64,000 nucleotides of DNA, taken from NCBI RefSeq assembly GCF_003955665.1, contig NZ_RXHU01000034.1, positions 65,682 through 129,681 on the forward strand, read 5' to 3'. Positions within the stretch are counted from its first letter, which is position 1; each line of letters starts with the position of its first letter. Below, one piece after another: positions 37,006-45,294 of this stretch. Under the pieces are notes generated by a model. That model was not told where the DNA came from. It saw nothing but the letters and a program-made list of their open reading frames with translations, and did no database searches. Both the position numbers and the translations under genes were made by a program. This DNA is from Paenibacillus whitsoniae (lineage in GTDB: Bacteria; Bacillota; Bacilli; Paenibacillales; NBRC-103111).

Positions 37006-37506
37006 CTAGTCCAGACGAATTTGGCTACTATAATCGGGCGCATGCTCGTTCTGATGAGCAATGCGGGCGGATGCGGCAGCGGCCAGACCGCAAACCAGGT
37101 CATCCAAGAAGACGTGCACGGCGGAACGATTATCGTTCAGTTCGCGAATAATGCCAATTTTTTCTTTGTCCAAAAATCCGAAGCTCGTCAGTCCAATCAT
37201 GCCGTACACGTGGACGATACCGAGCGCCAGCGTCTCATCGACGCCGTACAACGGTTCGTCGGCCTCGAGAATCGCTTGCAGCGGCTCAGGCAGCAGCTTC
37301 TTCTCCGCCATCTCATCGAGGGCGATGCCCGTGTACAACGTGTACTGTACCTCCCGCTTGGACAGTACCGCCAGAACGCTGTCGACGCAATCCTCCATCG
37401 CGAGCTGCGCGTTGTAAGGCTTTTGCAGCTTGTAGACGATCTCCGCCACCTGATCGACGGATACGCCGCGTTTTTTTAAAAGCTGAACCATATGTTGTTC
37501 GGTCAT
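37006..37506 (-). CDS. pgpA: Phosphatidylglycerophosphatase A family protein (YutG-like)
   Basis: 166 residues, resembling PgpA/YutG, which removes the terminal phosphate of phosphatidylglycerophosphate to give phosphatidylglycerol. Motifs seen are DETLALGIVHVYGMIGLTSFG, IIRELND and HVFLDDLVCGLAAA with acidic residues expected to hold the metal. The Firmicutes form is a soluble or peripheral version with few helices. GGAGGAGG lies before the ATG. The 160-base upstream gap to dnaE contains a nested helical structure. Confidence 0.8.
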   Translation of the reverse strand: MTEQHMVQLLKKRGVSVDQVAEIVYKLQKPYNAQLAMEDCVDSVLAVLSKREVQYTLYTGIALDEMAEKKLLPEPLQAILEADEPLYGVDETLALGIVHVYGMIGLTSFGFLDKEKIGIIRELNDNRSAVHVFLDDLVCGLAAAASARIAHQNEHAPDYSSQIRLD

Positions 37507-37524
37507 AGCTCCTCCTCCTTGCGT

Positions 37525-37670
37525 GGGAACCCGGAAAACAGGACCAGCCCTCTTAGCTACCGCCGTTTCATGCGTAATCAGCTTGCACGGTTACTGTTAA
37601 GCGGGGCCATACTGGTCAAGAACTTTCAAAAATACCGGGTTCCTATATCTATGCAGGAGGAGCCTTTTTT
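37525..37670 (+). ncRNA. Candidate structured RNA between dnaE and pgpA
   Basis: Four helices nest inside one another: 37526-37534 with 37635-37643 (9 bp, perfect), 37541-37547 with 37612-37617, 37552-37557 with 37596-37601 and 37559-37562 with 37588-37591. On the plus strand a hairpin (37638-37643 with 37659-37664) and T6 follow at once, so an RNA of about 145 nt ending near 37670 is possible. Read on the minus strand it would be the pgpA leader, with the outer helix ending near the pgpA ribosome site, and the same bases would serve as the dnaE terminator. I recognise no known riboswitch, 6S or SRP RNA. Strand and promoter are unproven. Confidence 0.45.
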
Positions 37671-40600
37671 ATTTCACGCGTACGCAATCTTTTCCCATGA
37701 TCGTCTCGATCATGCGGAACAAATCGGGCGACGGATTCACCAAATATTGGTCGCTGAGCGCGAGCAGCTTATTGCTGCTTTCGTAGAACAACGCGACCGC
37801 GAGCGGGCCCTTATGCAGCTTCAGCAGCGCCTTCAGCTGCAAGAGCTTATCCGGCTGCTCCCGGTCAGCCGGGATCTTCACAAACACCCGCTGCGGCGGC
37901 GCAGCCGCAGCGGAGTCCTCGCGCGGCGGGGGCACAGCCCCTGCGCCGCGGGCGTCCGGGCGGCCTCCCGCAGGGGCCGCCGCCTGCGCGGGAGCGGCGC
38001 TGCGCGCGCCGCTCGGGCCGGCCGCGGGCGCCGGACGATCGCTGACACGGTCAGCGGATCGTCCACGCGCGCCAAGCGGCCGGCGCAGCCGCTGGATGCC
38101 CGCAGGGTCATCCAGCGCGGCAAGCTGCTCCGCGAGCAGCTTGGGCGGGTCCTCGTCCTGCAGCTGCAGCTTCCCGCGGACGAGGACGAGGCGCCCTTTC
38201 TGCACCAGCGGAGCGGCGGTTTTCCAGGTCTCGGGGAATAAGACCACCTCGACTTTATCAATGCGATCCTCCATATCCATGAAGGCCATGGGCTGTCCTT
38301 TTTTCGTCACGATCGTTTTGCTGCCCAGGATCATGCCGGCGACGAGCACCTCGCTGTTATCCGGCAGCTCGACTAATTGATGCAGCATGACAGCGTCCAG
38401 GGCGGCCAGCTGTTCCGTGAAGCTGTCCAGCGGATGACCCGAAATGTACATGCCGAGTAGCTCCTTCTCCAGCTCGAGCTGACGGCTCTGCGGCAGCGGC
38501 GGGATGTCCGGGATCTCGACCTCCCAGTTTGGCTCCTCGACGAACCCGAACAAGTGGAGCTGCAAATCGTCCCGCTCCTTGCGCCATTTGGCCGCGGATG
38601 CGATCGTTTCGTCCAAAATCGCAAGCAGCTGCGCGCGATGACCGCCTAAGGAATCGAATGCGCCGCCTTGAATTAGCGACTCGATGACCCGCTTGTTGCA
38701 CACCCGCAAATCGACGCGGCGGCAAAAATCAAGCAGGCTCTCGAACGGACTCTTCTTCCGTTCGCTGAGAATCGCATCAATCGCATGCGTGCCGACATTC
38801 TTGATCGCGGCGAGGCCGAAGCGGATAGCGCCAGCCTTCGGATCAGGCGTAAACACTGTGCCGCTGCCGTTCACGTCCGGCGGCAGCACCGCCAACCCGA
38901 CGCGGCGGCATTCGTCGACGTACTCCGCCACCTTGCGGTGATTGCCCATGACGGCCGTCAGCATCGACGCCATGAAATAGATCGGATAGTGCGCCTTAAG
39001 ATAGGCCGTCTGGAAGGCCAGGACGCCGTAAGCCGTCGCATGCGCCCGCGGGAAGCCATAGTCGGCGAAGCGCACGATCATATCGTACACACGGTTGGCT
39101 TCCTCCGCGGTGAAGCCTTGCTTCAAGCTGCCAGCCACAAAGTGTGCGCGCTCTTCGTCCAGCACTTCGCGCTTTTTCTTCGACACAGCGCGGCGGAGCA
39201 AATCCGCTTCACCGAGCGAGAAGCCCGCCATGGAGGAGGCGATCTGCATGATCTGCTCCTGATACACGATAATGCCGTACGTATCCTTCAAAATCCCTTC
39301 CAGCGTCGGATGCGGATAGACGACCTCTACCTGTCCGTGCTTGCCTGCTATATATTTCGGGATGAACTCCATCGGGCCCGGACGATACAAGGCCAGGACG
39401 GAGATAATGTCTTCGAACTCCGATGGTTTAAGCTCCTTGAGCACCTTGCGGACGCCGCTCGACTCCAATTGAAAGACGCCTGTCGTTTCGCCGCGGCTGA
39501 GCATCTCGTAAGTAACCGGATCGCGGTCCATGTCCAACGTCTCGAACGCGATCTCGACGCCTTCCATTTCGGCCAGCCATTCGACGGTCCGTTCAATAAT
39601 CGACAGGGTCCGCAGACCCAGGAAGTCCATTTTCAGCAGCCCGATCGATTCCAGGTGCTCCATCGTGTACTGCGTCAGCGCAGTTTGCGCTGTGCCTTCC
39701 TGCAGCGGCACATACTGCGTCAGCGGCTCCCGCGAAATGATAACGCCTGCGGCATGCGTCGAAGCGTGCCGCGGCATGCCTTCTACGCGCATCGCCATGT
39801 TCAGCAGCTCAGCGGTTTTCGGCTGTCGCAGCACAAGCCCTTTGAGATCCGAGCTCGTCTGCAGCGCCTCAGCCAGCGTCACGCCGAGCTGGTGCGGAAT
39901 CGCCTTGGCCGCACGATCCACATCGCCGTAAGGGATGCCAAGCACGCGCCCTACGTCGCGCACCGCCGCTTTGGCCGCCATGGTACCGAATGTTATGATC
40001 TGCGCGACATGCTCGCGCCCGTACTTGGCCACGACATAATCAATGACTTCGTCCCGACGCTCGTCGCTGAAGTCAATATCGATATCCGGCATCGTGATCC
40101 GTTCCGGGTTCAGGAACCGCTCGAAGAGCAGCTTATACCCCAGCGGATCCACATTCGTAATCCGGAGCACATACGCCACGAGGCTGCCTGCCGACGAGCC
40201 CCGACCCGGACCGGTCATAATGCCTTTTTCATGCGCATAGCGAATAAAATCCCACACGATAAGGAAATAGTCCGAAAACCCCATATTTTCAATGACGCCG
40301 AGCTCATAGGCGAGCCGCTCCTCCGCCTGCCGTTTGAGCGGGTCCTCGGCATCCTGCCACTGCGGTTTGGCGCCGTAGCGCTGCTCCAGTCCATTCTGAC
40401 ACAACTGCGCGAGATAAGCTCCCGCCGTCATGCCCTCGGGAATCGGCCGGAAGCTTGGCAAAATCGACTTTCCGAACGTCAGTTCGAGCTCGCAGCGATC
40501 CGCGACAACCGCGGTGTTCGCCAGCGCTTCTGGCGCGTGCGCAAAAAGGCGCCGCATCTCCTCGTCGCTTTTCAAATACATTTGACTGGTGCCCATTTTC

Positions 40601-41304
40601 AAACGATCCGTATCGGCCACGGTTTTGCCCGTTCCAATACAAATCAGAATATCCTGCACGACATGATCCGGTTCCTTCACATAGTGCACGTCATTTGTCG
40701 CAATAAGGGGAATGCCGGTTTCCCCGCTTAGCTTGATCATGGCGGCCATCACTTTTTTCTGCTCGATCATCCCGTGATCCTGAATTTCCAGGAAATAATC
40801 GTCTCCGAAAATGTTCCTGTACCGCTCCGCCGTGCTCCGCGCCTCCTCATAGCGGTCGTGCAGCAGATGCTGAGACACTTCGCTGCCCAGACAGGAGCTG
40901 AGGCAGATCAGCCCTTCGGCATATTGCGCAAGATGCGCCATATCGATGCGCGGTCTATAATGAAAACCTTCCAGATGCCCGATCGAAACGAGCTTCATCA
41001 GATTATGATAGCCTTGCATATTCCGGGCCAGCAAAATCAAGTGATAGATCGGCTGCTCCTGCCTCGAGCCTTTGTCATGCAGAGAGCCTGCGGTGATGTA
41101 CACCTCGCACCCGATAATCGGCTTGATCCCTCGCTGCTTGCAAGCTTTGTAGAACGCAATCGCCCCGTACATGACACCGTGATCCGTCAGCGCCAGCGAG
41201 GTCATGCCAAGCTCAGCCGCCCGGCCGACCAGTTCCTCCATGCGTGCGGCGCCGTCGAGCAAGCTGTATTCACTGTGAACATGGAGATGGACAAATGAAC
41301 TCAT
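37669..41304 (-). CDS. dnaE: DNA polymerase III alpha subunit DnaE
   Basis: 1211 residues. PHP domain at the start (FVHLHVHSEYSLLDG), polymerase palm with catalytic aspartates in MPDIDIDFSD (about 405-414), fingers, helix-hairpin-helix region and an OB fold near 990-1070 (DNSEVLVAGMI). Error-prone/lagging-strand replicative polymerase alongside PolC. Odd point: residues about 1072-1138 form a Pro/Ala/Arg/Gly-rich low-complexity linker between the OB fold and the last 73 residues; Bacillus DnaE is about 100 residues shorter. The stop codon lies within the T run of the plus-strand hairpin. GGAAGGGGG precedes the ATG. Confidence 0.95.
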   Translation of the reverse strand: MSSFVHLHVHSEYSLLDGAARMEELVGRAAELGMTSLALTDHGVMYGAIAFYKACKQRGIKPIIGCEVYITAGSLHDKGSRQEQPIYHLILLARNMQGYHNLMKLVSIGHLEGFHYRPRIDMAHLAQYAEGLICLSSCLGSEVSQHLLHDRYEEARSTAERYRNIFGDDYFLEIQDHGMIEQKKVMAAMIKLSGETGIPLIATNDVHYVKEPDHVVQDILICIGTGKTVADTDRLKMGTSQMYLKSDEEMRRLFAHAPEALANTAVVADRCELELTFGKSILPSFRPIPEGMTAGAYLAQLCQNGLEQRYGAKPQWQDAEDPLKRQAEERLAYELGVIENMGFSDYFLIVWDFIRYAHEKGIMTGPGRGSSAGSLVAYVLRITNVDPLGYKLLFERFLNPERITMPDIDIDFSDERRDEVIDYVVAKYGREHVAQIITFGTMAAKAAVRDVGRVLGIPYGDVDRAAKAIPHQLGVTLAEALQTSSDLKGLVLRQPKTAELLNMAMRVEGMPRHASTHAAGVIISREPLTQYVPLQEGTAQTALTQYTMEHLESIGLLKMDFLGLRTLSIIERTVEWLAEMEGVEIAFETLDMDRDPVTYEMLSRGETTGVFQLESSGVRKVLKELKPSEFEDIISVLALYRPGPMEFIPKYIAGKHGQVEVVYPHPTLEGILKDTYGIIVYQEQIMQIASSMAGFSLGEADLLRRAVSKKKREVLDEERAHFVAGSLKQGFTAEEANRVYDMIVRFADYGFPRAHATAYGVLAFQTAYLKAHYPIYFMASMLTAVMGNHRKVAEYVDECRRVGLAVLPPDVNGSGTVFTPDPKAGAIRFGLAAIKNVGTHAIDAILSERKKSPFESLLDFCRRVDLRVCNKRVIESLIQGGAFDSLGGHRAQLLAILDETIASAAKWRKERDDLQLHLFGFVEEPNWEVEIPDIPPLPQSRQLELEKELLGMYISGHPLDSFTEQLAALDAVMLHQLVELPDNSEVLVAGMILGSKTIVTKKGQPMAFMDMEDRIDKVEVVLFPETWKTAAPLVQKGRLVLVRGKLQLQDEDPPKLLAEQLAALDDPAGIQRLRRPLGARGRSADRVSDRPAPAAGPSGARSAAPAQAAAPAGGRPDARGAGAVPPPREDSAAAAPPQRVFVKIPADREQPDKLLQLKALLKLHKGPLAVALFYESSNKLLALSDQYLVNPSPDLFRMIETIMGKDCVRVK

Positions 41305-41374
41305 CCGCTTTTCCCCCTTCCGTCCATAATTATTCCTTCTATTTTATCATAATCCACCCGGCCAGTCCCATAGA

Positions 41375-41402
41375 GTATAAGAGGAAGTTGTCCTCATACC
41401 AT
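41375..41402 (+). promoter_or_regulatory. Candidate sigma-E promoter of ytrHI
   Basis: GTATAA (41375-41380), a 14-base spacer and CATACCAT (41395-41402) fit the mother-cell sigma-E consensus (-10 CATACAAT-like). It lies 25 bases upstream of the ytrH ATG. ytrH and ytrI are sigma-E genes in Bacillus subtilis, which supports the call. Confidence 0.65.
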
Positions 41403-41426
41403 CACTGGAAAGGAAGCGAGCAGACC

Positions 41427-41759
41427 ATGGTTAGCTTTTGGGCCAATGTTATTATGCATTTCGCCATCGCCTTCGGCGTCGTCTTCGGAGGCAGTATGCT
41501 CAGCGGCGTCGCTGCCGTCCTCACCCTTCAATCCCCCACGGAAAAAATGCTAACCATCGCCGAAAACATTAAAATCTGGGCAATGGTCGCCTCCATCGGC
41601 GGTACCATCGACCCCATTCGCTATATTGAAAGCCATGTCGCCATCGGGCACCTGAACCCGGCGATCAAGCAGATTGTGTATATCGTCGTCGCCTTTATCG
41701 GCGCGCATTTCGGCACCTCCTTGATCCAAATGATCTGCAAGGGAGGCACCCAGCCTTGA
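41427..41759 (+). CDS. ytrH: Sporulation membrane protein YtrH
   Basis: 110 residues with two or three hydrophobic helices; VIMHFAIAFGVVFGGSMLSG at the start, GGTIDPIRYIESH in the middle and IVYIVVAFIGAHFGTSLIQM at the end. YtrH is needed for efficient sporulation in Bacillus subtilis. The start is ATG 41427, after GGAAAGGAAG; upstream codons in this frame cross the promoter and are not coding. Coupled to ytrI by a TTGA overlap. Divergent from dnaE, as in other Bacillales. Confidence 0.9.
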   Translation: MVSFWANVIMHFAIAFGVVFGGSMLSGVAAVLTLQSPTEKMLTIAENIKIWAMVASIGGTIDPIRYIESHVAIGHLNPAIKQIVYIVVAFIGAHFGTSLIQMICKGGTQP

Positions 41760-42247
41760 GAATCCCGCATTTTGCGTTGTATGCGCATCTCTTCAAGGGC
41801 TTCGCACTCGTCTTGTCGGGCGCCATTATCGGGAGCGCGGTCTATATGAGCATCCACCAGCATGCGTACAATGAACTATATATTCAAATGCACAAATATT
41901 TGGAGGAGAACGCCGAACTCAAGGACGACCTGGACAGCTTGACAAAAACGAAAAACAAGCAATCCCTTGTCAGTGTCGTTAACGTCCACCTGCTCCCCAA
42001 AAACCAGAACGAGCTTATCAGCGAGGATATCCAAAAGGAAATCGAAGGTGACGTAAAGGGCGAGCTCAAGCTCGTCATCGGCCAAAAAGCCGCCTATGTC
42101 CGCGACTCCCAGCCGCTCTACGAGAGGCTCATCACCCAACGGACCTACATCCTTCACGAAAAAAAATATGTGGTAGAAGTAAAATCCATCGTCCTGATTC
42201 AGAACGAGCTGACGGTCTGGATCACGGCGGAAGAGAAGCGCACATAA
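41756..42247 (+). CDS. ytrI: Sporulation membrane protein YtrI
   Basis: 163 residues. One N-terminal membrane helix (about 12-33) is followed by a heptad-rich coiled coil (LEENAELKDDLDSL) and a soluble domain. Start codon TTG 41756 overlaps the ytrH stop; GGGAGG lies about nine bases upstream. Works with YtrH in spore formation. In Bacillus nrnA lies nearby between ytrI and ytpI; it is not found here. Confidence 0.85.
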   Translation: MRIPHFALYAHLFKGFALVLSGAIIGSAVYMSIHQHAYNELYIQMHKYLEENAELKDDLDSLTKTKNKQSLVSVVNVHLLPKNQNELISEDIQKEIEGDVKGELKLVIGQKAAYVRDSQPLYERLITQRTYILHEKKYVVEVKSIVLIQNELTVWITAEEKRT

Positions 42248-42331
42248 TCGCGAATGCCCGCGAAATATTGCAATCTCCGGTGAAAATCGCTAAAGTTAAC
42301 AGTAAAACGGACTAAAGGACGGTTTTCACTT

Positions 42332-42628
42332 ATGCTTGCAGCTCAAACGATTCTCTTCTTGCTCATCTGCGTCATGCTGGCGCTGACCGTATTCTACAGC
42401 TTCCGGTACCGCCGGGAAGCGGAGCCGGTCAAACGCGGCCTCTATACGGCGCGCATGAACATTTGCATGGGTCTCATGCTGGTGCTCATCGCCATTACGC
42501 AAATTTTCTTCTTCAGCGAGTCCAGCTTCCGCCGCATTTTCGGCACCGTGCTTGTCTTGATCGGCGTCTTCAATTTCTTCGTCGGCGTGCGCAACCACGG
42601 TCACTACGACCGGCAGCTGCGCGGTTAA
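42332..42628 (+). CDS. ytpI: YtpI family membrane protein
   Basis: 98 residues with three hydrophobic helices: a first from about 5-24, LMLVLIAITQIFFF, and VLVLIGVFNFFVGVRNH. A basic loop YRREAEPVKRGL separates the first two. Matches YtpI in length and in its place beside ytoI. AAAGGA precedes the ATG by about ten bases. Function unknown. Converges with ytoI, only 19 bases apart, with no obvious terminator between them. Confidence 0.85.
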   Translation: MLAAQTILFLLICVMLALTVFYSFRYRREAEPVKRGLYTARMNICMGLMLVLIAITQIFFFSESSFRRIFGTVLVLIGVFNFFVGVRNHGHYDRQLRG

Positions 42629-42647
42629 GGCGACTTCCCAAAGCCCC

Positions 42648-43994
42648 CTAAATGACCTGTGCGGTCAGCATCGCCTTGGACACGAGCGAACCCGCGTGAT
42701 AAATTTCAACATCAATTTTACCGAACTTCCGGCTCACCTCGATGATGGTGGGCTTTATTTCGATTTTTGCATCGATCTGCAGCGGTTTGAGGAAGTAGGT
42801 CGACATGTTATCCATCACGAGATCGCCTTTCTTGAACTCCTGCACGATCCGATAAGCGGCCTGCGTCATCAGCGTCGTCAAGACGCCTTCCGATACGGTC
42901 CCGAGGTGGTTCGTCATCTGCGGGGTAATGACGCCATGGAACTGCAAAGTCCCCTTCTCATCCCGCACCTCTTCCAGCCCCGACCAGATCAAATCCTCGA
43001 ACGTCTCGCCGTTCTGCGGCTGCTTCTGGATATACTGCATCGCCTTGAGCACGTCGCTGCGGTTGAGGACGCCAAGAATTTTGCGGTTGCCGTCCACGAC
43101 CGGCAGCAGTTCAATGCCTTCCCACACCATCATGTGCGCCGCCGAGGCGACGGAGGTTTGCGGTGTGACCGTCAGCGGATTGCGCGTCATTAATTTATCG
43201 ACCGTCTGCAAGGCATGTGCGCCGACCATGTCTTTGGAAGTTACGACACCGATAATCCGGTTCCACTCGTCGACGACGGGAAACCGGCTGTAGCCGGTAT
43301 CCTCGGACAGGCGCTGCCAATCCTTCAGCGTACTGTTGGCTTTTAAAGCGGATATGGTGACGCCCGAGGCCAATATGTCCTCCACGAGCATAATTTTCTT
43401 CTTAATTAAACGGTCGTAGATCGCCCTGTTAATCATGGACGCGACCGTAAACGTATCGTAGCTGCTGGAGATAATTGGAAGTTCCAGTTCATCTGCCAGC
43501 ACCTTCACTTCCGTGGAGGTGTTGAAGCCCCCGGTGATCAGCACGCCGGCCCCTTGTTCCAGCGCGCCCAGATGGGCCCGGTTGCGGTTTCCGACGATGA
43601 GCAGACTGCCTGCCTCAATGTAACGCATCATCGCATCCTGCTCCATCGCGCCGATGACGAACTTGTTCAGCGTTTTGTGCAGCCCGCGCGCACCGCCGAG
43701 CACCTGGCCGTCCACCATGTTGACGACCTCGGCGAACGTCAGCTTGTCGATATTTTGCCGCAGCTTCTTCTCCACCCGCACCGTGCCGATCCGTTCCTTC
43801 GTCGAAACGAGCCCCTGATTCTCCGCTTCCTTAATCGCGCGATAGGCCGTCCCTTCGCTGACGTCCATCCCCTTGGCGATCTTGCGCACGGAAATCCGGG
43901 TCCCCAGCGGAAGCTCCTCAATGTGCCGCAGGATCTGCTCATGCTTCGTCGTCGTATCTCCCGTTTGCAGTTCCAACTGTACCACCTCACCCAT
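42648..43994 (-). CDS. ytoI: YtoI-like regulator with HTH, DRTGG, CBS and hot-dog domains
   Basis: 448 residues. An N-terminal winged helix (about 17-72, VSEGTAYRAIKEAENQGLV), a DRTGG domain (about 75-185), two CBS modules (about 195-310, e.g. PVVDEWNRIIGVVTSKDMVG and LPVVDGNRKILGVLNRSD) and a C-terminal hot-dog thioesterase-like domain (about 330-445). This layout is that of B. subtilis YtoI, a predicted ligand-responsive regulator binding nucleotides and acyl thioesters; target unknown. The ATG at 43994 has a poor ribosome site; a TTG at codon 7, preceded by GAGGTGG, is an alternative start. Confidence 0.9.
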   Translation of the reverse strand: MGEVVQLELQTGDTTTKHEQILRHIEELPLGTRISVRKIAKGMDVSEGTAYRAIKEAENQGLVSTKERIGTVRVEKKLRQNIDKLTFAEVVNMVDGQVLGGARGLHKTLNKFVIGAMEQDAMMRYIEAGSLLIVGNRNRAHLGALEQGAGVLITGGFNTSTEVKVLADELELPIISSSYDTFTVASMINRAIYDRLIKKKIMLVEDILASGVTISALKANSTLKDWQRLSEDTGYSRFPVVDEWNRIIGVVTSKDMVGAHALQTVDKLMTRNPLTVTPQTSVASAAHMMVWEGIELLPVVDGNRKILGVLNRSDVLKAMQYIQKQPQNGETFEDLIWSGLEEVRDEKGTLQFHGVITPQMTNHLGTVSEGVLTTLMTQAAYRIVQEFKKGDLVMDNMSTYFLKPLQIDAKIEIKPTIIEVSRKFGKIDVEIYHAGSLVSKAMLTAQVI

Positions 43995-43998
43995 CGTA

Positions 43999-44049
43999 TC
44001 CTGTACTATTCTGTACTACCAGTATAGCGTTTTTGCAAGAGGAGGACAA
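43999..44049 (-). promoter_or_regulatory. ytoI promoter with 10-bp direct repeats
   Basis: Minus strand TTGTCC (44044-44049), 17-base spacer, TATACT (44021-44026), then two tandem copies of TAGTACAG(A/G)A at 43999-44018, 10 bases apart, just before the start codon. The repeats lie over the expected transcription start and could be an operator, perhaps for YtoI itself. Confidence 0.55.
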
Positions 44050-44164
44050 TCTGCTTCCGGCTGTGGCTGTGGAAAAAGAAACATCCAACCCTATTCAGGA
44101 TCGGATGTTACATTCTCATTATAACAAACATATGTTCGATGTCAAAACCTTTAAGGCCTTCTAC

Positions 44165-44443
44165 TTATTTGCGGAATTGCAGCAGCTTTTTGCGGCCTTG
44201 GAGCAGCTGCTCCGTTTGCCACTTTTTCATCCGGTTGATCCGGCTGAGCTCTCTGCGCTTCTCCTCGTCAACGCCTAGAATTTGATGCAGATGCGCCGCA
44301 ACCACCAGCAGCGCCATCACAATCCAGACGCAGCTGAACACCATCTGAATGGAACCGACGTCCCTGAACTCCAGCATCGGAATGGAATAGAACAGCATGC
44401 CTGCCGCCATGCTCATGAACACGACATTTTTGAATCCTTTCAT
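44165..44443 (-). CDS. Small two-helix membrane protein
   Basis: 92 residues. Two hydrophobic helices (about 7-24 and 33-51) are followed by a highly basic tail (INRMKKWQTEQLLQGRKKLLQFRK). AAGGTGTG precedes the ATG by eight bases, which supports real translation. No family recognised. It lies downstream of the nitroreductase terminator on the same strand. Confidence 0.65.
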   Translation of the reverse strand: MKGFKNVVFMSMAAGMLFYSIPMLEFRDVGSIQMVFSCVWIVMALLVVAAHLHQILGVDEEKRRELSRINRMKKWQTEQLLQGRKKLLQFRK

Positions 44444-44466
44444 GGGATCATCACACCTTTCCCTAG

Positions 44467-44514
44467 CAAAATAACCACACCTTCTCCCAATGTATGAGAC
44501 AAGTTGTGGTTATA
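44467..44514 (-). terminator. Terminator of the nitroreductase gene
   Basis: Nine-bp stem ATAACCACA/TGTGGTTAT (44505-44513 with 44471-44479) with a 25-base loop, then T4 on the minus strand, 26 bases after the gene's stop. Confidence 0.72.
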
Positions 44515-44539
44515 TGACTGGGGGCGGGACGCGCGTTCG

Positions 44540-45268
44540 CTACTCGATCTCGAAGCCTTGCCCCTGCAAAAAGGCTTTCATATGCTTGCGCGGCCGCTGC
44601 GTCTTCGCGGCCATCTCCTTGGACCACGTCGTATCGGCCTTGCCGCCGGTCCGACGGTCCATATAGTCGCGGATCGTCTCGTCGTAGACGTCGATCGCGA
44701 CGGGGTTGTCCGTGTACCGATTCTCGTGGTACACGGCTTCGAGCGGGAGCCGCGGGCGCAGCAGCGGCTCCTGGTCCGGCATGCCGATGCACATGCCGAA
44801 CACCGGGTACACGAGCTGCGGCAGGCCCAGCAGCTCGCTGACCTCCGCGGGCTTGTTGCGCAGCCCGCCGATATACACGGCGCCGAGGCCGAGCGACTCG
44901 GCGGCAACGGCTGCATTTTGCGCAGCTAATGCAGCATCGACGGTGGCAATGATGAAGTGTTCAGCATTGCCGGTGATCGGAGCGTCCGTGTGACGACCGG
45001 CCGCCGCCGCGAAGCGGTGCAGGTCCGCGCACCACACGAGGAAGAGCGGGCACTCGCTGACGTAAGCCTGGCCGCCGGCCAGCTCAGCGAGCTGGTTTTT
45101 CAGCGCTTGATTCGTCACATGGATCACGCTGTAGGCTTGCATGTTGCTCGAGGTGGATGCGGCCTGAGCCGCTCGTAAGATCGCCGTACGCTGCTCAGCT
45201 GTGACCGGCTCCGACGTAAATTTGCGTATGGAACGGTGCCGGAGAAGTAAATCGATGACTTCGTTCAT
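44540..45268 (-). CDS. NADPH-dependent flavin oxidoreductase, NfsA/NfrA family
   Basis: 242 residues, typical of oxygen-insensitive nitroreductases and FMN reductases. FMN phosphate contacts are in RHRSIRKFT (about 10-18), the AASTSSNMQAYSVIHV segment (about 36-51) matches the family, AAESLGLGAVYIGGLR (about 122-137) follows, and the basic R tail RPRKHMK is near the end. Reduces quinones, nitro compounds or free flavin with NADPH. AAAGGAAG precedes the ATG. It begins 26 bases after the acyltransferase stop and is last in a minus-strand chain with ApbE. Confidence 0.88.
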   Translation of the reverse strand: MNEVIDLLLRHRSIRKFTSEPVTAEQRTAILRAAQAASTSSNMQAYSVIHVTNQALKNQLAELAGGQAYVSECPLFLVWCADLHRFAAAAGRHTDAPITGNAEHFIIATVDAALAAQNAAVAAESLGLGAVYIGGLRNKPAEVSELLGLPQLVYPVFGMCIGMPDQEPLLRPRLPLEAVYHENRYTDNPVAIDVYDETIRDYMDRRTGGKADTTWSKEMAAKTQRPRKHMKAFLQGQGFEIE

Positions 45269-45294
45269 GATTCAAACTTCCTTTCTGCAAAGCA

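Noticed and set aside
37525-37670. Identification of the dnaE-pgpA element as 6S RNA, SRP RNA or a known riboswitch
   Set aside because: The rod shape recalls 6S RNA, but the length is short and none of the conserved bases of 6S, SRP, SAM, FMN, TPP, M-box or c-di-GMP RNAs could be found.
38785-40731. A 648-codon open frame on the plus strand inside dnaE
   Set aside because: It is antisense to the conserved polymerase, has an Arg/His-rich composition typical of shadow frames, and matches no family.
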